The position numbers and the translations under genes were made by a program. The notes beneath the pieces are model-generated. The model searched no databases and was not told the origin of the DNA. It saw nothing but the letters and a program-made list of their open reading frames with translations. From Euborellia annulipes (taxonomy: Eukaryota; Arthropoda; Insecta; Dermaptera; Anisolabididae), in assembly GCA_023213315.1 (NCBI GenBank), contig JAKCPI010031621.1:31335-95334 (forward strand): a DNA stretch of 64,000 nt. The letters run 5' to 3'. How positions within the stretch are numbered: position 1 is the first letter of the stretch; every line of letters starts with the position of its first letter. This document shows positions 32,500-43,300 of the stretch, one piece after another.

Positions 32500-35400
32500 T
32501 AGAACACTAAACTCATGTACTAGAGATCAGGCGTTGCAAGCGATTAAAATTTTTCTATATTACATTTTTCAAAAACTACATAAATATTGGTTTGAAAGTA
32601 ATCACAAAAAAAGGAAATAAATAAATATATTTATTTACTCTTTTTTATTTAATTTAAAATATTTTTTCTCTCTTTTTCTTCTATTCATGCGATTCGAAGT
32701 TTTTGTTTTATTTGTTTTAGAATAATTATTTAATATTTATTTATTTATTTATTATTTTTTTTTGTAGTGCTTCCTTTCTTGTATATTTCTAGGATGTGTT
32801 GAAGAAAATATCTATAATAAATTCCCAATGTTTCGTTTAATATTTATCATTTAAAAAGTAAAAAAAAAAATATATTCGTATTTATATAAAAACGAATCAA
32901 ATAAGAATATTTGGCTTATTTCAATTCCCTAAAGAAACACGTTTTTAATATTTGATGTAATATATTATTAATAATATATATGGGGGGAAGTATATATAAC
33001 ACTCGTTTTTATTAAAAACATTTTATTAAATCACCTCAAAAAAAAAAAAAAAAAAAATTGCGAAATTTTTAATAAATTAAAAAAAAAAAATTTGATAAAA
33101 GAACTTTTTAAAAGGTGTGCTTGTAATTATTTTGTAGAATGTTATTATTATAAAAATAAACTCGAGAATATAAAAAAAGAAACGTTTAAGATTTAATGAA
33201 ATTATAATATTTCAACTCCTTATTATTATAATTTAATCATATCTTCTTCGTTTTTCCAATGTTATTTATGTGGGACATCAGAAAAAAAAAATTCTGAATA
33301 GAAAACTTTATAAAAGTTTACTGTAAAAATTATTTGGATCTCAAGAGAGAAATTTTTTTTTCAATAGTTGAAAAAAAAAAAAAACTCGCTGGTCGAGGAG
33401 ACAAAAAATTGAATAAATAGCGAACAGAATATGGTAATTCTCAAAATCAATTTTCTACTCACCAGGGGAAAAAAATAGATAAAAAAACTTTCCGTATTTT
33501 ATCACTTAATTAATATAAATTGTAATAAAAATATTACTCGTGTTCATGTTCGTTCCAGCCCAAGATGAAGGGTGTATGTAAAAATTATTTACCAACTAAC
33601 CGCAATGATCGCCAAAGGTCTTCTTATATAATCCCTCCCTTCCGTCTTCTTTCTTTATCTATATAGGCCGAACATTTTAAAATGAATTTTTTCCATCACC
33701 ATTAAGGCCCATTCTACACGAGCGCTTTTGGCGCGTTTGTGACGCCGAGTTTTAAACTTTTGAACGCTTGAAAGATTTGCCTATTCTACACGAGCGCTTT
33801 TGGCGCGGCGTTTCAAACGCTACCGTTTTAAACGCTTGAAAATTTTCCACCTATTCTACGTTTTTGGCAGGTTTCAAACGCGTGTAATAACCTAAAAAAT
33901 TGCCTCACAGCCACGATGGATCTCATTCAAGCAGGTTGTGTTGTCCCAAACAAAGAAATAAACAAACCCACTGGTATACAACGAATACACACTGCAGACT
34001 GCCCTAGTAGATTATATACTACGTCACAATGCCGCTAAAACGCTTTCAAAACGCCACGTGTAGAATGGGCACTCGTTTTGAACGCCAGAGGAGGCGTTCG
34101 AAACGCGCCGTCATAATGCCCGTGTGGAAGCTCTCATTTAAACTCCTTAGTTCTGTTGACTCGCCGCTTTGAAGCGTTCTCAAGATCCCCTCCCCTCATT
34201 GTATTTTATTAATGAATTAATATTGTTCTTTTATCAAATTAAATATTTATTTTCTTAAATGTAAATATATACGAGTGTTATATATGCTAATTTTTGATTT
34301 TAATAAACAAAATAATAAATTTAAAAAAAAATCGTAAAATGTTTTTAGAAAGCAAGTGAAAGAAGTGAATGAATGAAATTTTATTAAAATTTAGTCATCA
34401 AGAAAGTGAAGTGACGTAGAAGTATATAAAATTTTTGACCGCTAATGGCGCTGGACGTCTACTCAGGTCAGCTATCATTTAATTTAATTTAATTTCTTAT
34501 CTAGTATTAAAATATTAATAATAAAAAAAATTATTAAATAATTTAGCTCTCACCCTCCCATTGTCTTTCTTGCACCGAAAGGAATTCAAAAACATTAAAA
34601 TCTCTATTATTATAAAACCATTTTTTTATTTATTTATTTATTTATTTATTTTTTTTTTTTTTCAAAAAATTTAAAGATCTCATGTCATACAAATGTCACC
34701 ATTACTCTTATATTACAATTATTATTAATATTGTATAAACATATAAAAAAAAAAAAATTATATGTTCAAAAAAATATGTGTATAAAATAACTTTTAAGAT
34801 TGGAAAATAATATTGATCACAATTTGATTATAAAATTCTTTTTTGTATCCTTCATTTTCTTTTAAATAAGTTCCCTTCCTTGGACTTTCACTAATTGAGG
34901 ATTACGATGAATATTTACTTTATATTGATTGATAGAATGGACATCAATAATTCCGATGTTTTCAGATATGATGATATTGCTGATATTACAGGAGGAAGTA
35001 CCATGATCCCTATACATGTATTCAGCAGATTAATTTCACTGACTATATATGGATGTTGTTGGGAAGTATATAGTCATATAAAGGCGTATAACATTTTGGA
35101 AGTTATTATCCGTTAGCCATCTAATAACGTTGGTCGACAAAATTGAACTTTTTTTTTCACAAGAAGTATATTTCATGGTGTATTCAAATATCATTTCAGT
35201 TTTGCCCCATCAGGTACAGTTTTAGAGATAGAGAGAAAATAAATTTTAATAAGAAATGTGCTCTAAAACGGCCCCCTGAAAAATAATTATATATATACTT
35301 TTATTAACTGCCATTCTTATTTGGCAAACGACATCTTGCTGATTGATTCATAAGTAGGATAAGAGTCTCTGGTGTATATCCTGGACGCCTGTTCAGCCCT

Positions 35401-36287
35401 CTCGTTGCCTAAAATGTATGTCTCTATGGCTTGACCCCCAAAATTTTCAGAAATAAAGATAACGAAAAAATAGATTTTTTATCAAAATAAAAAAATATAG
35501 CTATATAACTTTTTTCTTTATTTACTCCTCAAGATCTAAAGCCATCTGCCTTCTTTTTTTTAATTTTATTTATAAATTATATCTATTTTTTTACACTATT
35601 AGGATCATCTATAGATTATTAATTTTACATTGTTTTATAAATTTTTTTTCCCACTTATTTATCATGATACTTTTTTTTTACAATAATATTATAATTAGCT
35701 GCAATATATTGTTACAGTCATATCTGGAATTTAAGGAACTGGGAAAATGAGATCGGATCTTGGAAGTGGGGACATTTATAACTTTTGAGGGGTCATGATA
35801 AAGGAATTTTTTACAAAATTTTTAATTATAAATAAATTTATTTTCAAATTTTACAATTTTCATTTTTTTTTTTTTACAAAATAAGATGAAACTTCATGAA
35901 AATTCTGCCTCTGAAAAACAAATAAAATAAAATAAATATTAACAAGTTTATTTATAATAAAAAAAAGTGAATTATAAAAAAAAAATGGTTATTAAATGAG
36001 AATTATGAATTTTTTTTGTCAGACTGTCAGTCAATTATTTATAAATGCTGGCGAAATCCACTCTAATCTCATCACCAACGAGTCTCATTAACGCAACCAA
36101 ATCAGAATGGGGGATGTTTTGTTCAAAAGCAATTATAACCATCCGGGTTCTCACGCGAAATAATAAAAAAAAAAAAAATTTGATGGCTTAATGAATCTGA
36201 TTTCAACTCAATATTCGACTATTGTAAACATTAGAAAAGTTTTTTTTTCCTAGTGTTTACCTTAAATTTTAGTATTTAGAGAGGAAT
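32500..36287. other. Intergenic region between dipeptidase and pyrokinin genes
   Basis: Both genes end here (convergent). Apart from the MITE-like region at 33.7-34.1 kb it is AT-rich with many A/T runs. Short frames such as 34895-35116 have AT-rich random-like composition and no recognisable domain. No gene seen. Confidence 0.55.
33705..34140. mobile_element. MITE-like region GGCCCATTCTACACGAGCGC
   Basis: TTAAGGCCCATTCTACACG at 33708, a second partial copy at 33782 (ATTCTACACGAGCGCTTTTG), and the inverse CGTGTAGAATGGGC at 34061. Dense GCG-TTT-AAACGC motifs. Looks like a Harbinger-like palindrome with internal duplication; right end unclear. Confidence 0.5.
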
Positions 36288-36376
36288 TTATGCGTAGCCT
36301 GCATTGCGCTGCTGTTGCTGCTGCCATTGCCAAAATTCAGCAAGTCGTCGATTCTGCTCGTTATCTAAAGGTTGTC
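36288..36376 (-). CDS. Pyrokinin precursor exon 3 (Gln-rich C-terminus)
   Basis: Acceptor TTTTGATAG at 36378-36377. Encodes GQPLDNEQNRRLAEF then WQWQQQQQRNAGYA and TAA at 36290-36288. Phase matches the preceding exon. The Arg-Arg could release an 18-residue Gln-rich peptide beginning LAEFWQW. Confidence 0.8.
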
Positions 36377-37836
36377 CTATCAAAAAAAAATATTTATTAA
36401 AAACTCTGTTAATATAATTTAAACAAAAATATAACAGAATATTTTCGGCATTTTGTTACATGAAGATATTAGTTTTTATTTGCTAGAAAGGAAATGATCA
36501 AAGATCATTTTATTTTACCTTTAATTTTTCCTCAAACGCAGTCCAAAATACTGAGCATAGTTGTCCACTTAAAACAGAGCTCTGGACATATCATATAACG
36601 CTAATAATCAATGACCATTTGCTTGTCTTCTAGCAAGTAAAATTAATGTATTAATGTATACAAAAACTATAGTTTTTTGAATTTGTTTCTATATTTTAAT
36701 GAACTTTTTATTCATCTTTTTGTATAATTTTATTTTATTTTTTTAATAGGCTAATTTGTAAAAAATTTTTATTTTTTAATAATTTTACTCGGTTTTTGAA
36801 TAAAATAATTAACTTACCAGGTCTGGAGACCCGGAGTCCGGGATCTCGGCGCCCCAAACGAGGACCGAACCAAAGAAAAGAAGATTCTCCATTTCCGTTG
36901 AGCTCAGATTCTGATTCTGCTTGGGAACGCACTAGAAAAAAAAAAGTTATTTACACCATCAATTTTTACTTTCTATTACATATATAGGTTCAGCTGGTTC
37001 GAATCCTATTAATTTATTTAAATCATTTGGATACCCCCTAATATATATAGTTTGTAAATAATTTGTATCATTTAAAGTCTATATGGCCTAAGATGCCGAA
37101 AAGACAAAAAAATTTATAGGAAAGAACCGGAGAATAAAAACCAGCAATTGATGGACCCTCTCACATCATCTTTAATTGGCAAATTAAAGATGATGTGAGA
37201 GGGTCCATCAATTGCTGGTTTTTATTCTCCGGTTCTTTCCTATACATCTTATCCAGCGAAAATCTTCCAATTGCAAAAAAATTTATATCATGAATTTTAT
37301 CTAATATAGTGCCTGAAACTAAATATATGTCAGCACAAAAAATCTGGCGTGACAAGCACATAACACAACTTTCAATTACCGAAGGTAAGAGAAAGTTGTG
37401 TGCTGTGCGACCAGTCACACCAGACAGGGACAGGAAGTCAGCCGCTAGCGCTTTATATTAATATTATAGTATGATGATATTGTATTTAAATTTGGTTTTG
37501 GGTAAAAAAATTGTTCCCTCTTGATGTTAAGTGTTTCGGCATCTGATGCCATTTAGACTTTATCTATATTTATTTAAATTAAATGCTAATAAATATATCA
37601 ATAAATAATATTTCAGAGAACTTAAAAAAAAAGATCATTTGAATTTAGACTGAAACTTTTCCAGAGGGCAAGAGCAGCTTAAATGACTGTGAAATGAAAT
37701 CAGTTAATCCATATACTGTATATGTAGTGGCAATTATATTTGGATATTAAAAAACATGGCATGACTACAAAGTATAATTACCAGCAAAGAAGGCGACAAG
37801 GATGATAGCAGCCGCAAAGATTCTCCAGAAGACCAT
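36288..37836 (-). CDS. Pyrokinin-like (FXPRL-amide) neuropeptide precursor, 3 exons
   Basis: Join, on the minus strand, of 37836-37782, 36931-36818 and 36376-36288 (258 nt, 85 residues plus stop); phases match at both introns. Exon 1 encodes a signal peptide, MVFWRIFAAAIILVAFFA. Exon 2 encodes ESSFLWFGPRLGRR: the FGPRL C-terminus, a Gly that donates the amide, and an Arg-Arg cleavage site, which is the defining layout of arthropod pyrokinin/PBAN/CAPA-type tryptopyrokinin peptides (known for WFGPRL-amide). Exon 3 encodes a second Arg-Arg and a Gln-rich tail (FWQWQQQQQ). The product should be secreted from neuroendocrine cells and act on a GPCR. Only one active peptide is encoded, with no FPRV-amide periviscerokinin, so it is not a typical insect capa precursor. 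It lies between the convergent dipeptidase and dynein genes. Assembled by eye; not supported by transcript data here. Confidence 0.82.
36818..36931 (-). CDS. Pyrokinin precursor exon 2 (FLWFGPRL-G-RR)
   Basis: Acceptor TTTTTTCTAG at 36933-36932 and donor GTAAGT at 36817-36812. This 114-nt, GC-rich exon stands out from AT-rich surroundings. It encodes an acidic spacer (QAESESELNGNG), then ESSFLWFGPRLGRR, then DPGLRVSRP. Confidence 0.88.
36995..37105 (+). mobile_element. SINE 3' fragment in pyrokinin intron 1
   Basis: AATCATTTGGATACC, TAAAGTCTATATGGCCTAAGATGCCGAAAAGAC preserves the SINE body; the tRNA head is missing. Confidence 0.6.
37115..37244. repeat. Near-perfect 130-bp hairpin in pyrokinin intron 1
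   Basis: Arms of about 63 bp with a three-base loop: TATAGGAAAGAACCGGAGAA... mirrored by ...TTCTCCGGTTCTTTCCTATA. Contains CCAGCAATTGATGGACCCTC, related to a single-copy trace at about 41476-41515. Confidence 0.9.
37318..37430 (+). repeat. Repeat family A, 3' terminal hairpin only
   Basis: AACTAAATATATGTCAGCAC, CTGGCGTGACAAGCAC and mirrored GTGCTGTGCGACCAGTCACACCAG. Confidence 0.8.
37782..37836 (-). CDS. Pyrokinin precursor exon 1 (signal peptide)
   Basis: ATG at 37836-37834. Eighteen codons plus one base encode a short basic N-region (FWR) and a hydrophobic core (AAAIILVAFFA). The donor is G|GTAATT at 37781-37780. The leftover G plus the first TG of exon 2 makes Val. Confidence 0.8.
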
Positions 37837-37914
37837 GGTGTTTATAATACTAATACTCTACGTGTCTTAGATGCTGGGTGTTCTTGTTCTGGCTTCTCTA
37901 GAGCTCTCAGTGGG

Positions 37915-37922
37915 ATTTTATA
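37915..37922 (-). promoter_or_regulatory. TATA box of the pyrokinin-like gene
   Basis: Reads TATAAAAT on the minus strand, 79 nt upstream of the ATG, so a start site about 30 nt downstream would leave a short 5' UTR of about 50 nt. Position and orientation support a small TATA-driven peptide gene. Confidence 0.6.
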
Positions 37923-38377
37923 CTCACCTGAGTCATCTATCGCCATTGACCTCCCACCCAGAGAAGATTAAGCGTCGACGTCGACAATGGATCAACGGCT
38001 TTGCCTCGACAAACATCGTAAACACTCTCTTGATTGGAAAAAATTACCTCTGAGGTAAGAAATTATATTTTCGTTGTAGATTAATCCAAATATTTTCATC
38101 CAGATTAAATTAAGGGCATTGTACACTATAATGAAAGATAAATAAAATTTATTATAATAAGTTAATCAAAAAAATCAACGAATTTGCAAAACCTAGAAAA
38201 GGTGGTATCTCCCCCGAAATCCGCCTGTACATTTTCAAGAAGTCCCAATCGGCACGGTTAATTAATAATATAATTTCAGAAATAATTAGTGGATCAGAAT
38301 CAGAATTGAATGCGATTTATGTGCGCTGAATTGTATACGATATCTACAATATATTAATTCTATGTAACTTGCCCATT

Positions 38378-39000
38378 TTTATTTTCTCTTACCTCTATAT
38401 ATGTTGAAATTTTATATTAAAGATCGTGAAAATAAGCTTTTAATCAAAATCGACCAAAGAGTACTAGTTCTTTACAGATGTAATTTTTCAGTTTTTTTTT
38501 TTTTTTTTTATTTTCTCAAAATTCGCTCAAACGATTTTGTTTAAAATTCAAAAATCAATTAGCCTATTTTTTAGATGCTCTTTAAAATGTATATTCTAAT
38601 TTTGCCATTGAAATCTTCTGAAGACACTTTACTCTTGTACTCCATAGAAAAGATAGGAGAAATAGTTGCCATGGTAACAAAATATAAATATGTTCCCAGT
38701 CTTATAAATTTTACATCATGCCTGGACCCTAATATAGATAAATTCATAAATAACGGTTATCGTCAAAGTCTTATATGGCCTAAGTTGCCGAAAAGACTGT
38801 GTGAATGTGAGTATGAATGAGAAAAAAGTGTGAATGTTTAAAAAAAAAAATTTACATCTTGAAAATCGAATGTATCGTACTGTCGGAAACTAAATACATG
38901 TTGACACAAAAAATCTGGTGTGACAAGCACAGTACACAACTTTGGATTACCGAAGGTCAGAGAAAGTTGTGTGCTGTGCGCCAGTCACACCAGATTTTTT
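38378..39000 (+). repeat. Repeat family A with SINE insertion
   Basis: TTTTCTCTTACCTCTATATA then a deletion to AAGATCGTGAAAATAAGC, followed by the TAGTTCTTTACAGATG, GGTTGCCATGGTAAC and end-hairpin blocks. A 5'-truncated SINE lies at about 38718-38851. Confidence 0.8.
38718..38851 (+). mobile_element. 5'-truncated SINE in family A
   Basis: Begins ATGCCTGGACCCTAATATAG (no tRNA head), then CTAAGTTGCCGAAAAGACTG and the GTGTGAATG tail; flanked by TTTACATC on both sides. Confidence 0.8.
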
Positions 39001-40153
39001 ATTTTGGTACCTCGAGCTGGTTCATCAAAAATTTTAACTCGACTCTCTTTATTTTTCTATGCCCCGGATACAAAAATTCAATTTTAAATTAAAATATACG
39101 AATTTTCAATATAAATTATAATATTTTTTGAATTGTACCGTGAAATTAAAATGCAGAGAGGTGTAATTTCACATTTAGGGGCACATTTTTATAGAAGACC
39201 ACACTTCTATTCTCCATTTTCAATTTTTTAATCAAAATATGGCGAATCTTTATTATTTTTAATAGATAAACAACAAGGAAGTGTGTAATTAAGAATTACT
39301 CTATAATCTACTATATGTTATTCGGTTCTCTCCAATACAAAGTTTAAATCAAAATAATTTTTTTTTTTTTTTTAAAGTGAAACTTTTATTTGATCCTCGG
39401 CCGTGACGCTAGAAGCCATGACGTCACAAGCCGTGGCGACAATAAAAGGAAAGATGAAATTTAATATATATGACGAATTATAAAAAATAATTGTGAGATT
39501 TTATTATTCAATTTTTAAATTGATAAAATACAATTTTTTAAATAATTTAAAATAATTCAAATCTTCAATTGCTAAATAAATATTGTTCTCAGTTTTTAAC
39601 ATGCGTCTATTGATTTCCCATTATGATAATCCAATTATTAAGTTAAGATTAAAAACGCGATTTTAATACCCTTAATTGAATAATTTTCTGAAAATTTTCA
39701 GTTAAATGCCTACGATCCGAAAAAAAAGTTTCACTTGCATCGTGGTTTCTTAAAACCACTCAATGATTTTTATTAATAAGAGTGTTAAATTCCTCAATAA
39801 ATTCATAAATGGTTATTAATTACAATCAATTTATTTCATTGATTTTCCAAAAAATTATGGGCTTTTCTACAACTATTTGCCAATAACAGATTCCACAAAT
39901 GATTTGCTCAGCAAATAGTTGCTAGTTGCTAATGAATTCGTTCCTCGGTTTGCAGTTGAATAAACAGTCGAAGTTTTCTGAAAAGGGCGTGAATGCTGGG
40001 CCAAAAACTTTGGGGACATTCCGACAGCGATGGGTTATTAAATTTCTCTCTAAGGTAAATTCAGGATTTAAATTTTTTAAGGAGACTTTTCAATATGTCA
40101 ACACCAGGCTATGCCTTCCTCAATGGAAAAATAAAATTCCTTTGAGTAAATCT
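39001..40153. other. Spacer between pyrokinin promoter side and dynein 3' end
   Basis: AT-rich; contains an A/T-flanked AAAGTGAAACTTTTATTTGATCC region and near-inverse AAAAAAGTTTCACTTGC at 39725. The frame 39926-40174 runs into the dynein 3' UTR on the opposite strand and has no recognisable domain. No gene seen. Confidence 0.5.
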
Positions 40154-40159
40154 TTTATT
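40154..40159 (-). terminator. Polyadenylation signal AATAAA (dynein heavy chain)
   Basis: AATAAA on the minus strand, 77 nt after the stop codon, in a short AT-rich 3' UTR. Confidence 0.6.
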
Positions 40160-40235
40160 GTTTTTAAAATATAGTCTACTTACAGATTAAAAGTATTAAG
40201 GATTAATAGGAATAATATAACTGTATATGGTAATT

Positions 40236-40397
40236 TTATATTTGTAGAAGAAGAGCAACACCAGCTAACGACCATTTGGCTGGTTTTTCTCTTGTCTTAA
40301 GATTGAACGTCCAAACATAGGTAGGTCCTCTTGTCCTGGTTTTATAAACAGGACACTCGTACATATTACGCATATCTTGTTTGTCTTGGGTTATGGC
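40236..40397 (-). CDS. Dynein heavy chain last exon
   Basis: Acceptor TGTTCTAG. Encodes [50 protein letters not shown] and TAA at 40238-40236. The ending matches the usual LLLQ(V/I) terminus of this dynein group. Confidence 0.94.
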   Translation of the reverse strand, partial: AITQDKQDMRNMYECPVYKTRTRGPTYVWTFNLKTREKPAKWSLAGVALLLQI

Positions 40398-43300
40398 CTA
40401 GAACAAGAAAACATATTATTTAATCTGTCTTACAATTTTATCAGAGATTAGCAGCCTTACAAAAAATTTTTGGCTTGAAGAAATGATATAGTGTTACCCT
40501 AAGCAAAATTTCGAATACTTTCTTTTTGGGCATGTCAAATTTTGCTCGAATTTCTGAACTTCTGTTCAGTACACGACATCGATTTTTTGTGGAATTTTGT
40601 GTTTAAATAATCATTTTTACATTTTTTTATATGGTAAGACACGATTCCCAGGCAATTTCGATACGTTAGGTAACGCTCAAGTGGCCATTTTTATCTAAAA
40701 GTCACAATTATGTAGCGCAATTAAGTCGCTTAAATACCAGTTTCGTAACCCGTTGTTCAACCTCCCCCCCCTTGTAACGTATGGTAACGTTTTACGAGAC
40801 CCCCCTCCCCCCCAAATTGCGTTACGTAATACTTGTACGCTCCCTAAGCAAAACTATTTCCACGCCCTTTATTTATTAGTTGCTACTTATTTAAGAAATA
40901 AAAATACAAAGAATTCAAGATAAGTACTTGATTTTGTTTCCTAATTCTCACATTTTATAAGACATGTTTATGCGCCATATTTTCGGATGGATGTGTGTAT
41001 CATATTCTTTTACAATAAATAATTGTAAAATATTTTTAGACTTAAATAATAAAAAGAAGTAGTATTTAATATAAAATTTTTAATTTACGAAATCAATCAT
41101 AATAGAATTTTGAAATAAATGTAAGCTTCGTTGATGCTCAACACAAAGATTACATTGTTTTTGTTTACTCTGCTTTGTTCAATTGTGCTTAAGCCCTTTT
41201 GGCTCTCTCCATCTCTTGCTCTCTGTTTGCACCAAATTATTCGCTCGGATGCGCTTTGTGTGTGTGCCAGAGACGATGAAATTACATCCCCTAACCCCTT
41301 ACTATTACGCCTTTCCTCAAACCCTCTAACTACTAAAACACCCCTATAAATCACACATGGTTACAATGCTACTAATATACAGTAGTAGTGAAATCATATA
41401 TGGGCACTGGTGATAAAATCACCCAAGATGCCATATCTCATACAATAATAATATTGATTTTACAAGGAATATCCGGAGAATAATACACCAGCTTTGATGG
41501 ACCATCACATCAGTTTATTTTGCAGATATTTTGACCAGCATTACGTCTGGTCAGCAGTTCAAAAATGCGTATTTGTTTATATATTCTGGTAAACAAGTAC
41601 AGAATGCACCATTAAATTACCGAAAGTAAAAAAGAAAAAAAAATTGTGTACTGTGCGACCAGTCACACCAGATTACCCCCCCCACCCAAGAAACTCCTCT
41701 GGATCCGCTCTTGATGTATTTATACTTTACATGACGAGTTCTAGTTCTCATATTACATTAAATCTAAAATCTGAAAACTCGTCAAATACTGGATGTCTTT
41801 TCTAATTATCATGGGCGTAACTAGAGAATTTGACTGGGCTTTATCCTTCCATATTTAAAGACAATTATTATGTTAGATAGGATGTGAAATAAATAAAAAG
41901 TTTCATCTTGTGACTTACCCGAATATTGATGACGGGCATCGGAGGGAAGAGATCCTTGAGACGAGATTCTTGGATGAAGCCGGCTGCTACATCCCAACGG
42001 GCTCCTTCCATAAAAAGTCCATGAACGTAGGCTCCCTCCCGAGGGGCTGAACTGCGAATAAACACTTTCATATTATTATAGTTGAGTGGTTTGTGGTATG
42101 AAAAAAAAATTCTATCCATAAACAAATTTATTTTTAATGAATTATATAAGCCACTCTTTCTCTCTGTCTCTCTATCAAATTTTTGTACATGAATTTTTCT
42201 AATTTTTTCTATTAATAAAAATTAGCCCAATGTTTTTTCTAAATAAATAAAAAACGATTTTTAATTTGATTAATATACTTTGGGGTAAAAGCCTTGGAGA
42301 GATTAAAATTATTTTTTTAACAATAGAAGAGGGAGCTATATACGATACATTCAGCTCCAGTGACAAAATTGTTCTTCCATTTTCGAGAGTATGCACTCAA
42401 ATGCCAACTGACGGACCAAAATGGACTGAGGATGGCGATATTTAATTATAGCCGAAACTGTCTCCACTATTCTTGAGTTTCATTTCGTAGAGGCTTACTT
42501 CCTGGCTGCCCGCTCCCTCTTCTATTGTTGATATACAACAGCCACTTCACTTATTGTCATTATTTTTTTAATTCCATGACTCTATTTCCTAGGACAGAAA
42601 TTTGTTTATATTAAATTAAAAGTAAAAAAAAATTGCTCTTACTAATTAAAGAAAAAGAAAAATGAAAAATAAAAAAAAGACAAAATATTTTTGGAGAAGA
42701 GAATAAATGAATGAAGAAAAAAAAAATTGATTTTCTTATTAAACTCCATCTATTAAAACTCAAGGGGGGGGGTAGAGCAATATCGTTGCAGTTAAGCAAT
42801 GCCAAGAGCGGAGAAACCTCGGATGGCCCTGAGAAATCACTATGTTGAACGTCCCCCGGTAGTCATCGGTATATATTATTTATTATCTATCTATCTTCTA
42901 TAGCCTATATATTTATATAAAAATGAAATGGGAAAATGTATTGCTCAATAGAAACCCAAAATTTTTAATTAATTTTTTTTTTTTAATTAAGTATATTCAT
43001 CGAAGCCCTATTTGAAACGGCGAGTAACGTAATAATTTAAATCTTTTAAAAGTTTTATTTAGGAAATTACTTATTATCAAATTTCTTCAATATTTGAACA
43101 CAAATCTATTCTTTTCCTTTTGGCAGCTTTATGATTTATGGCCAGCACCAAGGGGCGTCATTTGACCCCCCACCCAAGGGCTCTGATTTAAAAACAAAAT
43201 TTATATTAGCCTATTCTAAATAAAATATTTAAAAAGATATGTATGAATAAACTGTACAAAATTAAATATCTTTTGGCCAAATTTGAAGGGGCACATTTAG

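Noticed and set aside
41131..41349. 72-codon plus-strand ORF with a signal-peptide-like start ([15 protein letters not shown])
   Set aside because: Lies antisense in a dynein intron, no splice partner, no dibasic or Cys pattern; hydrophobicity is explained by T-rich sequence.
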